A stretch of 64,000 bases of DNA from assembly GCF_030695525.1 (NCBI RefSeq), contig NZ_JAUYSS010000072.1, positions 1-64,000 of the forward strand. The letters are read 5' to 3'. The DNA comes from Daejeonella sp. Lineage in GTDB: Bacteria; Bacteroidota; Bacteroidia; Sphingobacteriales; Sphingobacteriaceae. Shown here piece after piece: positions 6,959 to 14,968 of this stretch (the first letter of the stretch is position 1; each line of letters begins with the position of its first letter). A model generated the notes under the pieces. The model was not told the DNA's origin, ran no database searches, and worked only from the letters and a program-made list of their open reading frames with translations. The position numbers were made by a program, and so were the translations under genes.

Positions 6959-8308
6959 CTAGTTCAACTCCTTTATTTTAATACTTCTAAAGTATACTTC
7001 ATCCCCATGATCCTGCAAAAGAATCTTGCCTTTTGGGGCTAAACCAAAGCCCCGGACTGCTTTAAACTTGCTTAGGGCTATGTTTTGCATAAAATCTGCA
7101 GAACCCCGCTGATACTGCAGAACCCTGATTCCGTTTAACCAGTGCTCCACCTTATTATCCGGATAAACTCTGATCATGCCCTGGTTCCATTCACCAACCT
7201 TTCTTAAAGAATATGGGATCTTTTGTGAAGGCAGGATATCATAGAGTGATGCTTGAGTCCGGTTACCTTTAATCCCAAGCTTTGCATCCGGATGGTTTTC
7301 ATCGTCCAGTATCTGGTACTCCAATCCCAGAATTGAGCCTCCCAAATTACTGACAAAGTATTTAAGTCCGCTGTTTGCTCCTTTTGTTAGTTTAAAATCA
7401 AACTTCAGCTCATAAGCAGAGAACTCCTTTTCAGTCACAATATCCCCACCCTTAGCTTTCTCACCGGGAATATCTTTCTGAACACTTAAAATCCCATCCT
7501 GGATTTGCCAGCCTTCAGCAGGAAAAGCAGATCCATTTGCGGCAGTCCAGCCCTTTGTAGATTTTCCATCCCATAACAAGCGGTAGCCCTGCCTTTTCTC
7601 AAGTGCAGACAGATCATTACTAACCATATTCACAACAAAAATATCTTCAGAAGGCGAAGGTTTCAGGTTTTCGGTTTGAATACGAATATTTTTCCATCTA
7701 ATCTGACGGCCCTGAGGTTCAGATGCAGGGATAGAATGTACCTGCATGGCAATAAAACCTTTGGTAGTCATATCATCAATAAGGTGAGATACCGGAATTC
7801 CATTTACCCAGGTACGGATGCTATTCCCGATACATTCAATACGGTATTTATTCCAGTCATTAATTTTATAAGCAGTTTTAGCCGCAGGATTCAATTCCAA
7901 ATTATAAAGCCAGCCTCTTCTTCCTTCATCATAAACGCCGCCGCTCCAAGCCCTGGCAGAAGGATCAATCTCCATCTGATAACCATGTACTCTCCCGTTC
8001 TGATACTCAGACTTGCTTAAACTTCTGAACTGAATTCCAGAATTCATCAATGGATGTGCCAGTAACTCTACTTCAAGAATGAAATCGCCATACTCCTTTT
8101 CGGTTGCAAGAAAGGAATTGGGTGTATTGGATACTGTTGTTCCAATAATCTCATCCCCTTTGGCTTCATAGATTGCTTTTCCGCCCAGAAGCTTCCATCC
8201 GCTTAGATCTTTTCCATTATAAAGGTCCACCCAGCCAGAATTGGATCGCTGTGCGAATACGTTCACTGAAATAAACAGGAACAGCAGTGTAACTAACTTC
8301 AAATTCAT
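6959..8308 (-). CDS. secreted protein with two DUF1080 (3-keto-disaccharide hydrolase-like) domains
   Basis: 449 residues. The signal peptide MNLKLVTLLFLFISVNVFA is cleaved before QR, so the protein is exported. Two lectin-like beta-sandwich DUF1080 domains follow, roughly residues 25-215 (WVDLYNGKDLSGWK) and 235-449 (YRLLWDGKSTKGWTA). Each holds the GIQFR/GLKYF and GYQMEID/GLEYQILDD strands typical of the family. Members cleave 3-keto-glycosides or bind sugars; a double-domain form is common in Bacteroidota. The start at 8308 is chosen over an in-frame start 36 bp upstream because it begins the signal peptide. It stands alone and ends next to repeat copy 1. Confidence 0.85.
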   Translation of the reverse strand: MNLKLVTLLFLFISVNVFAQRSNSGWVDLYNGKDLSGWKLLGGKAIYEAKGDEIIGTTVSNTPNSFLATEKEYGDFILEVELLAHPLMNSGIQFRSLSKSEYQNGRVHGYQMEIDPSARAWSGGVYDEGRRGWLYNLELNPAAKTAYKINDWNKYRIECIGNSIRTWVNGIPVSHLIDDMTTKGFIAMQVHSIPASEPQGRQIRWKNIRIQTENLKPSPSEDIFVVNMVSNDLSALEKRQGYRLLWDGKSTKGWTAANGSAFPAEGWQIQDGILSVQKDIPGEKAKGGDIVTEKEFSAYELKFDFKLTKGANSGLKYFVSNLGGSILGLEYQILDDENHPDAKLGIKGNRTQASLYDILPSQKIPYSLRKVGEWNQGMIRVYPDNKVEHWLNGIRVLQYQRGSADFMQNIALSKFKAVRGFGLAPKGKILLQDHGDEVYFRSIKIKELN

Positions 8309-8408
8309 AGAATTATTTTTATTAAATGTACAAATTCCTGCCAATCAACCTAAGCAAGACAATAATATAACTTGAGTTCGATATTAAACTATCTAAAGAC
8401 TAAAATTT

Positions 8409-8542
8409 AACCACATAGATTGAATTTATTATGCTTTAAAGAAAACATAGATTGTAAATCAAATAGCTTGAAGCGAAGCTTGAAGGCCATCTGTGTCTAA
8501 AATGCAGGTTAGAAGCTATAAAATGCTATGTTTCTATGCGGT
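8409..8542. repeat. 134-bp palindrome with aaccacatag arms
   Basis: The outer arm aaccacatag is mirrored by ctatgcggtt, and an inner gaaaacatag by ctatgtttc. The interior has further short inverted segments. It lies in the gap between the DUF1080 gene and repeat copy 2 and looks like a small non-autonomous repeat. No second copy was seen in the window. Confidence 0.4.
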
Positions 8543-8568
8543 TTTTTAAATATTATGTCGAGTTCACG

Positions 8569-9033
8569 TTAATATAAGCTGCGTTCGATATACAGTAGGG
8601 TAAAAAAATACAGTTATAATTGTTCAGATAAAACTCTTGTACACAATTATTAGTTTTTGGAAAGCAATACCTGTGTATAATAGGTTGGTTCAGCCCTTTC
8701 CTCCGGGGTAGTGCCGGCAAGAATTATCCTTATTATTCAAACGCACATTAGCCGGCAGCTACCTCCTCCGGCAAGGTTTATTTTACCCGGGGCTGTATTT
8801 CATTGGGACGGAGCCCGGCAAAAGGACCATTGACACTTTGAAATAAACCCGGGTGGCAGCTCTAGATTTTTTGCAATAAGAATTTCATGATAACTATTAA
8901 ATCTGTTGCAAAAAACTAGGGCAGAACACGGGCCTATCGGGACCGAAGAGAAACGGACCTTGCTTTCTAAAACAAGAGAAAATTAGTCAATCTAATTTTT
9001 TCCTAGCAAGATTTTATATCAAGCTCAGGTTAA
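8569..9033 (+). repeat. TIR-bounded structured repeat element, copy 2 (465 bp)
   Basis: Same order of blocks as copy 1: gcaatacctgtgt, cctttcctccggggta, gccggcagctacctcctccggcaagg, gtttattttaccc, gaaataaacccgggtggcagct, ttttttgcaa…ttgcaaaaaact, ttgctttctaaaacaagag. It ends in tatatcaagctcaggttaa. The palindromic module of copy 1 is missing and about 30 unrelated bases stand in its place. It lies upstream of the EEP gene. Confidence 0.75.
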
Positions 9034-9118
9034 TAGATATCCTAAGTGTCAGCTGCCTGATAATTACCTTTATAAATTCTTCAAAAAATAGCTTACTTTC
9101 AGCCCGAAAAAAATAACA

Positions 9119-9925
9119 ATGAAAATACTTCAATTTGCTTTAATTCTATTCCTTTTTTGCTCTTGCGGTGTCTCCCGGGAGAACCTTTCTGTATCCCAAA
9201 AGTCAGCAACCCATGAATTAAAAATAATGAGTTATAATATACATATCGGTAATCCACCCTCAAAACCGGGTCTCATTGATATGGAAGCTATTATTAAAGC
9301 TATCAAAGCAGAAGATCCTGATCTGATAGCCTTGCAGGAAGTAGATGTTAACACTGCCCGTTCAGGAAAGATTAATCAGGCAGATATCATTGCAAGGAAA
9401 CTCGGAATGAACTTCTTCTTTGCAAAAGCAATAGACCATGATGGCGGTGATTACGGAGTTACACTACTGTCTAAATTTCCGATCAGCGAAACAAAAGTCC
9501 ATCGCCTGACCACGGTGGCTGGAAGTGGTGGTGAGCCCAGGGTAATTGCAACAGCAAGAATCCAGTTAAAAAATGGTAAATACATTCGTTTTGGTGCGAC
9601 ACATCTCGATCATTTGAAAAATCCGGTAAACAGAGAAGTTCAGATAGAAGAGATCAACAAAATAGGTCTGGAGGAAAAACTCCCCTTCATTATCGCCGGT
9701 GATCTAAATGCAGTAACTGAATCAGCTGAGATACAAAAGCTTGATCAGGTGTTCATGCGGACCTGCAGTAAGTGTGAACCAACATTCCCGGTGGTAACAC
9801 CAAACAGAACCATTGATTTCATAGCATTTAAGAAAACAGATAAGTTCAGTGTGATTTCGCATCGTGTTGTACAGGAACACTACGCATCAGATCATTTACC
9901 GGTTATAGCATTGTTACGTTACTAA
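9119..9925 (+). CDS. endonuclease/exonuclease/phosphatase (EEP) family exported protein
   Basis: 268 residues with a hydrophobic N terminus ending in FCSCG, so probably a lipoprotein or a secreted enzyme. EEP-fold motifs: MSYNIHIG with N40 and H42, LQEVD with metal-binding E74, GATHLDH, the catalytic GDLNA, and SDHLPV near the C terminus. The superfamily hydrolyses phosphodiesters (DNA, sphingomyelin, inositol phosphates). Exported Bacteroidota members of this size are usually of unknown substrate. The gene starts about 85 bp after repeat copy 2; the next gene begins 79 bp later on the same strand. Confidence 0.83.
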   Translation: MKILQFALILFLFCSCGVSRENLSVSQKSATHELKIMSYNIHIGNPPSKPGLIDMEAIIKAIKAEDPDLIALQEVDVNTARSGKINQADIIARKLGMNFFFAKAIDHDGGDYGVTLLSKFPISETKVHRLTTVAGSGGEPRVIATARIQLKNGKYIRFGATHLDHLKNPVNREVQIEEINKIGLEEKLPFIIAGDLNAVTESAEIQKLDQVFMRTCSKCEPTFPVVTPNRTIDFIAFKKTDKFSVISHRVVQEHYASDHLPVIALLRY

Positions 9926-10004
9926 GCCGGCATTTTTGACTAAGAATAAACTAGTTTTATCATCAGATTTTACATTCCAGGTTTAACAATAAATAAATAC
10001 CATA

Positions 10005-11111
10005 TTGTCAGTTAAAAACAATTTAAAAAGCATTCTGATCTTAATTTCAGTAGTATGCTCTCAATCAAATATATTTGCTCAGAATCCGTTCGCCGGACTT
10101 GAACCGCTGTTCACAGAACCAAAATCCTATACGCTCTTTAGGACTCCTGCTCCATTAAACATGGACGGAGAACTGAACGAAAAAAGCTGGCAGGATGCTC
10201 CATGGACTGAATACTTTATAGATATAGAGGGCGATTTAAAGCCTTCTCCTGCCTATAAAACGAGGGTTAAAATGTTATGGGACTCGAATTACCTCTATGT
10301 TGCTGCTGAACTGGAAGAACCCCACTTATGGGCCAATAAACAGCCGGAAAAAGATATCATATTCAGGGATAATGTATTCAAGATCTTTATTGACCCCGAT
10401 AATAATGTGAATGATGATTTTGAGATTCAGATTAACCCACAGAATAAAATGCTTTTTCTGATCATGAATAAGCCCTATAGAGATGGAGGATCACCCGTAA
10501 CCGGCTGGAATCCAATTGGATATAAATCGGGAGTAAAGCTTTTAGGAACAATCAATAATTCGGAGGATATTGATAAAGGATGGGTAGCTGAAATAGCAAT
10601 ACCGCTTGCAGCGTTAAAGTTTGATCCGTTGAACATCAAACAAAACACCAACTTGAGAATCAATTTTTTAAGAACTAACTTTGATTTTAATTTAAAAGAC
10701 GGTGTTTACTCCAAGGCCATTGACAGCGATGGCAAAGCATTTCCACCACATTATTCATGTTTTACTCCGCAGGGAATAGTAAATATGCATTACCCAGAGC
10801 GATGGGCTTTTACTGTATTTTCTGACAAAGCCCCGTCTACCCATACCGAAAAATTCAATTTGCCATACTCAGAAAAACAAAGGAAGTATTTATGGCTTAC
10901 CTATTACAGACAAAAGGAGTTTTTTAAACTTAATAAAAGATATGCCCAAAGCCTGCAAGATTTGAATATTCCTGAATCGGGGATTCTGATCGATGGTAAA
11001 AGCAATTTGTTAACCATGGAAGCCACCTCAAGGCAATTTCTGGTTCTGATCAGGGAAGAAGGTAGTGCAAGCAGTATTAGTGTTGATCATGACGGTCTTA
11101 TCATTTATTAA
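10005..11111 (+). CDS. secreted CBM9-like (carbohydrate-binding family 9) domain protein
   Basis: 368 residues. A signal peptide (ILILISVVCSQSNIFA|Q) is followed by a CBM9-like region from about residue 50: LNMDGELNEKSWQDAPWTEYFIDI, then TRVKMLWDSNYLYVAAEL, then DNVFKIFIDPDNN. This is the order of the family-9 sandwich that binds sugar chain ends. The only possible starts before the signal peptide are a TTG at 10005 or a nearby ATA; there is no ATG. Family annotation in Bacteroidota is usually 'carbohydrate-binding family 9-like protein'. The ligand is unknown. The next gene starts 19 bp on, so they are likely cotranscribed. Confidence 0.75.
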   Translation: MSVKNNLKSILILISVVCSQSNIFAQNPFAGLEPLFTEPKSYTLFRTPAPLNMDGELNEKSWQDAPWTEYFIDIEGDLKPSPAYKTRVKMLWDSNYLYVAAELEEPHLWANKQPEKDIIFRDNVFKIFIDPDNNVNDDFEIQINPQNKMLFLIMNKPYRDGGSPVTGWNPIGYKSGVKLLGTINNSEDIDKGWVAEIAIPLAALKFDPLNIKQNTNLRINFLRTNFDFNLKDGVYSKAIDSDGKAFPPHYSCFTPQGIVNMHYPERWAFTVFSDKAPSTHTEKFNLPYSEKQRKYLWLTYYRQKEFFKLNKRYAQSLQDLNIPESGILIDGKSNLLTMEATSRQFLVLIREEGSASSISVDHDGLIIY

Positions 11112-11130
11112 AATCAAAATCTAAAATATT

Positions 11131-11892
11131 ATGAAACTAAAAATATTCCTGGCCTCCACTATTGTGCTTAGCCAGCTTATAAGTGTATCATTTGCCCAAA
11201 AAACAGAACTTCTGATTCTGCCAACTATACATGCCGGGCATAAGAGAAATGTCAGTTATAATTTTGATCATGTTAGGAACATCATCAAAAACTTCAAACC
11301 TGATATCATTGCTCTTGAGATTCGGCCTGAGGACCTGGATCAGGACACAAGCTATCTCCATAAATTTTATAATCCTGAAATGGTCATGTTCAGGAATGAA
11401 TTTCCTGAGGCAAAAAAGGCAGGAATCGATTTTATGGGTGCAGATGTCGCAGGCAAACCATTACCTGATAACTTTCTTAAAGACAGCCTTAATGAGTTTG
11501 GGAAATTCAGATTAATGAATCAGAAATTAATGCGCGATAGTGCTATTGTCAAAGCACGGATTGAAAAAGGTCTCCCCGATCTGATTAGTAAAAGAGGTAA
11601 AATGATGGCTGGTTTAGGCGCCAACCAATTGATGACTGGTGAGTATGATGCCTTAACCGAAGAATTCACTGTCTCGCAGGCCAAAATATTAAGAGGCACT
11701 CCCTACCAATACTATGATGATTTTCAGGTTATGCGGGATCAGAAAATTGCAGATAATATCAAATCTATTGCCCTAAAAAATAAAGGTAAACGCATCATCG
11801 TACTTACAGGGGCAAATCACAGGAACAGGGCAGTAAAACTACTCAGGATGGTAAGATCAGTAAAACTGGTAAATCTTGTTCAGGATAACTGA
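11131..11892 (+). CDS. exported TraB/GumN (TIKI-like) family protein, tentative
   Basis: 253 residues with signal peptide MKLKIFLASTIVLSQLISVSFA|Q. LPTIHAGHKRN near residue 31, the acidic IIALEIRPEDL stretch and LTGANHRNRA near the C terminus follow the spaced histidine/glutamate pattern of the TraB/GumN (TIKI) metalloprotease-like superfamily. The match is partial, so the call is tentative; a ChaN-like fold is an alternative. It follows the CBM9-like gene by 19 bp in the same direction. Confidence 0.5.
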   Translation: MKLKIFLASTIVLSQLISVSFAQKTELLILPTIHAGHKRNVSYNFDHVRNIIKNFKPDIIALEIRPEDLDQDTSYLHKFYNPEMVMFRNEFPEAKKAGIDFMGADVAGKPLPDNFLKDSLNEFGKFRLMNQKLMRDSAIVKARIEKGLPDLISKRGKMMAGLGANQLMTGEYDALTEEFTVSQAKILRGTPYQYYDDFQVMRDQKIADNIKSIALKNKGKRIIVLTGANHRNRAVKLLRMVRSVKLVNLVQDN

Positions 11893-11995
11893 TACCATTT
11901 CAATCAAATTCTCTTAAATAATCCATTCAGAATTACAATAACAGAGTACAAAAACTGTTTAATGGTTAAAATCCTTAATTTTGATTAAGGCAACC

Positions 11996-14311
11996 ATGAA
12001 TAAATTTATTGCGTTTTTTTTTATTATTCTATTCTCCTTATCTGCAGATGCACAAAAGGTTGGACTTGTTTTTAGCGGAGGTGGCGCAAAAGGACTGGCA
12101 CATATTGGAGTCCTGAAGGCACTTGAGGAAAATAATATCCCAATTGACTATATCGTGGGTACATCAATGGGCGGCATTGTCGGCGGAATGTATGCATCTG
12201 GCTATAGTCCTGAAGAGATTGAAACCATTGCCCTTAGCCCCGATTTTCAAACCTGGGTAAATGGGCAGTACAAAAACGAATACCGCTATTTCTATAATAA
12301 AAAGCCTGAAAACCCTTCCTTTATAACTGCAAAACTACAGGTAGATACCGGATTTCATATCAAACTTCGCTCCAACCTGATCAATGATATCCCTTTGAAT
12401 TTTGCATTACTAGAGCTTTATGGACAGGCCTCCGCAATCGCAAAAGATGATTTCAATCAACTTTTTGTGCCTTTCAGATGTATAGTTGCCGATGTGTTTT
12501 CACAGGAAATGATCCCAGTCTCGGACGGAAATCTGGCAGAAGCTATTCGGGGGACTTTCACAGTACCCCTTGTTTACCGTCCTGTTAAAGTGAATGATAA
12601 ATATGTATTTGATGGAGGCTTATACAATAATTTTCCCGTGGATGTGCTGAAGAAGGATTTCGAACCTGATTATATTATTGGAACCAATGTTTCTTCCAAG
12701 ACTTACAGCGATTATCCTAAGGAAAATGATGAAAAATTAATGAGTCGATTTTTTGTTTACATGTTCCTGTCAAAAACAGACCCTACTGCCATAGGCGAAA
12801 GCGGAACGTATATTCAGCCTGATTTAGAAAAATTTTCTACAACTAATTTCACACCGGTAGCAGAACTAATAAAGAAAGGTTATGAAGCAGCCCTGGCAAA
12901 TATACCAGCAATAAAAAAGGCAATTTCAAGAGAAATTACTAAGGATGAATTGAATAATAAAAGATCTGAATTTAAAGGACGTTTAGGCTTTCTGGAGTTC
13001 AATAACATCATTGCAAGCGGAGTTAATGCTAAGCAAAAACATTATGTAGAGCGGGTTATTGAAAATACCATCGATGTATTTAGTAGTCTGGATGAAGTTA
13101 AAAAAGGATATTACAAATTAGTCGCGGATGATAATTTTGAGACGGTTTACCCAAGAATAAAATACGAATCTGAGAAGAATCTATATAATTTCGAAGTGCA
13201 GGTTCAACCTGAAAAAAACTTTAAAATTGATTTCGGTGGTGCAATTTCCACCAGGCCGATCAGTAATGCATATGTAGGTTTACAATATAACTATCTGAGA
13301 AAGAAGTCTTATACTTTTTCTGCTAATTTCTATGCAGGAGGTTTTTATGAATCTGCACAAACAACTGCACGGGTAGACTTCCCGAGCAAACTTCCACTAT
13401 ATTTAGAAGCAGAGATGACCTACAACCACTGGAACTATTTTAACAAAAGTCAGATCTTCATTCAGAATATAAAACCCGCATTTATCGAACAATCTGACCG
13501 AAAAATTGTTTTAAAACTGGGAATACCATTTAGAACAAATGGAAAACTGGAAGCACAGGCAGGAATGATTCACTTTGATGACCAATACAGTCCGAATCAG
13601 CGCTTTACCTTCGGAGATATTATGGACTTCAACAGTTTCAACGGCTTGGCAGGATCTTTGAATTATACCCGAAATTCATTAAATCGAAGACAGTATGCAA
13701 GCAGCGGCACATCTATTCAGGCCGGTATTAATTGGTATTCAGGCACCGAATCCTATTCACCCGGAAATATATTTAGAGAAGACCCGGGCTTTGCAAGAAT
13801 ACAAAATACAAAAACCAATCACCAGTGGTTTAAAGCAATGGTTAGTAGAGAATCTTATGTTTATAATTCACACAGCTACTCACTGGGTTTCTTAACAGAA
13901 GCAGTATTTAGCAATAAACCACTTTTCACCACATATAAGTCAACCTTATTAAGTGCCCCTACCTTCAATCCATTGCAAGATTCTAAATCATCATACATTG
14001 AAAACTTCAGAGCGAACACTTATGGTGCATTTGGTATGAAAAATGTATTTCATGTATACAAAAAACTAGATTTGAGAGCCGAAGGATATATTTTTCAGCC
14101 ATTCAGGGCTTTTGAGTTAGATAAATTACAAACAGTTAGTTTTGCTGGTATATTTACAAAAACTTATTATGCAGCTACTGCCGGACTTGTTTATAATACG
14201 CTTGCAGGACCGGTGAGTTTAAGCCTCAATCATTATTCTGAGGAGCAAAAACGATTTGGACTAATGTTTCATATCGGATTTTTAATTTACAATAAACGAT
14301 CATTCGAATGA
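11996..14311 (+). CDS. patatin-like phospholipase with C-terminal outer-membrane barrel
   Basis: 771 residues. Signal peptide MNKFIAFFFIILFSLSADA, then the patatin domain with oxyanion loop GGGAKG (28-33), nucleophile S57 in GTSMG and D206 in FDGG of the Ser-Asp dyad. A POTRA-like linker follows, then a long barrel region rich in aromatic-ended strands. This is the PlpD-like layout in which the enzyme domain is linked to a BamA/Omp85-type barrel. The ATG at 11996 is preferred over TTG at 11981 because it opens the signal peptide. Its stop overlaps the next start by 4 bp (ATGA), indicating translational coupling. Confidence 0.9.
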   Translation: MNKFIAFFFIILFSLSADAQKVGLVFSGGGAKGLAHIGVLKALEENNIPIDYIVGTSMGGIVGGMYASGYSPEEIETIALSPDFQTWVNGQYKNEYRYFYNKKPENPSFITAKLQVDTGFHIKLRSNLINDIPLNFALLELYGQASAIAKDDFNQLFVPFRCIVADVFSQEMIPVSDGNLAEAIRGTFTVPLVYRPVKVNDKYVFDGGLYNNFPVDVLKKDFEPDYIIGTNVSSKTYSDYPKENDEKLMSRFFVYMFLSKTDPTAIGESGTYIQPDLEKFSTTNFTPVAELIKKGYEAALANIPAIKKAISREITKDELNNKRSEFKGRLGFLEFNNIIASGVNAKQKHYVERVIENTIDVFSSLDEVKKGYYKLVADDNFETVYPRIKYESEKNLYNFEVQVQPEKNFKIDFGGAISTRPISNAYVGLQYNYLRKKSYTFSANFYAGGFYESAQTTARVDFPSKLPLYLEAEMTYNHWNYFNKSQIFIQNIKPAFIEQSDRKIVLKLGIPFRTNGKLEAQAGMIHFDDQYSPNQRFTFGDIMDFNSFNGLAGSLNYTRNSLNRRQYASSGTSIQAGINWYSGTESYSPGNIFREDPGFARIQNTKTNHQWFKAMVSRESYVYNSHSYSLGFLTEAVFSNKPLFTTYKSTLLSAPTFNPLQDSKSSYIENFRANTYGAFGMKNVFHVYKKLDLRAEGYIFQPFRAFELDKLQTVSFAGIFTKTYYAATAGLVYNTLAGPVSLSLNHYSEEQKRFGLMFHIGFLIYNKRSFE

Positions 14312-14871
14312 GATTAATCAAACTTGCAATTTCTTCACTTTTTATACTATTGATTTGTGAATCAGCATATTCTCAAATTAATTTAACTACCGGAACAGAG
14401 ATAACAATCAACAATTTTATTGTTAAGGAAAACCTCTATAAGAATAATCAGTTAGCTATAATTGCTGCCGATAAAGATGAAAAACCGATTGAAAATCTGA
14501 GTGGCACATTTAAGTTCAGCATTAACGGATTTGAGCAGGAGTTAAAATTCAATAATGGAGCTGCAGTTGTTGCTCAGCCTATAAGCAAATCAACTTTTAT
14601 CTATGTAAGGCATGAAAATGAATCAGGTAATCAGGGTAAATTATATTATGTGATTAAGAAATATGATATGATTAACCCAATAAAAATCAGCTGGATGGTA
14701 CTGGTGCTGGTACCTGCTCTTATTATTTTACTCGCAATGATGTTCAGAAAGTTTATCATAATTGCGGGTATATTGCTCCTGGTGTTGTTTTACTTTAATT
14801 CAAGTAACGGGCTTGAAATTTCAACATTTTTTGACACGATCTATGATGGCCTGAAGAACTTATTTAAGTAA
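14308..14871 (+). CDS. small exported/inner-membrane protein coupled to the patatin gene
   Basis: 187 residues, not recognised. It has an N-terminal signal peptide (LAISSLFILLICESAYS|Q), a beta-rich periplasmic part (~25-120), two closely spaced membrane segments (about 130-168) and an amphipathic tail GLKNLFK. Its ATG overlaps the stop of the patatin-barrel gene, so the two are made together and it may be an accessory factor for that protein. That link is inferred from position only. Confidence 0.6.
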   Translation: MRLIKLAISSLFILLICESAYSQINLTTGTEITINNFIVKENLYKNNQLAIIAADKDEKPIENLSGTFKFSINGFEQELKFNNGAAVVAQPISKSTFIYVRHENESGNQGKLYYVIKKYDMINPIKISWMVLVLVPALIILLAMMFRKFIIIAGILLLVLFYFNSSNGLEISTFFDTIYDGLKNLFK

Positions 14872-14937
14872 TAATCAATTAGCGGTTTCAGGTACAAAAG
14901 AATACACCGATAACTTAAAGTTTTCGTCTTATATCTA

Positions 14938-14962
14938 ACTACTCAATACTCAATACTCAATA
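14938..14962. repeat. short tandem repeat (actcaatac unit)
   Basis: About three copies of a 9-base unit (actactcaatactcaatactcaatactc) lie between the convergent ends of the 187-aa gene and tamL. Slippage-prone and without other visible function. Confidence 0.5.
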
Positions 14963-14968
14963 CTCTTT

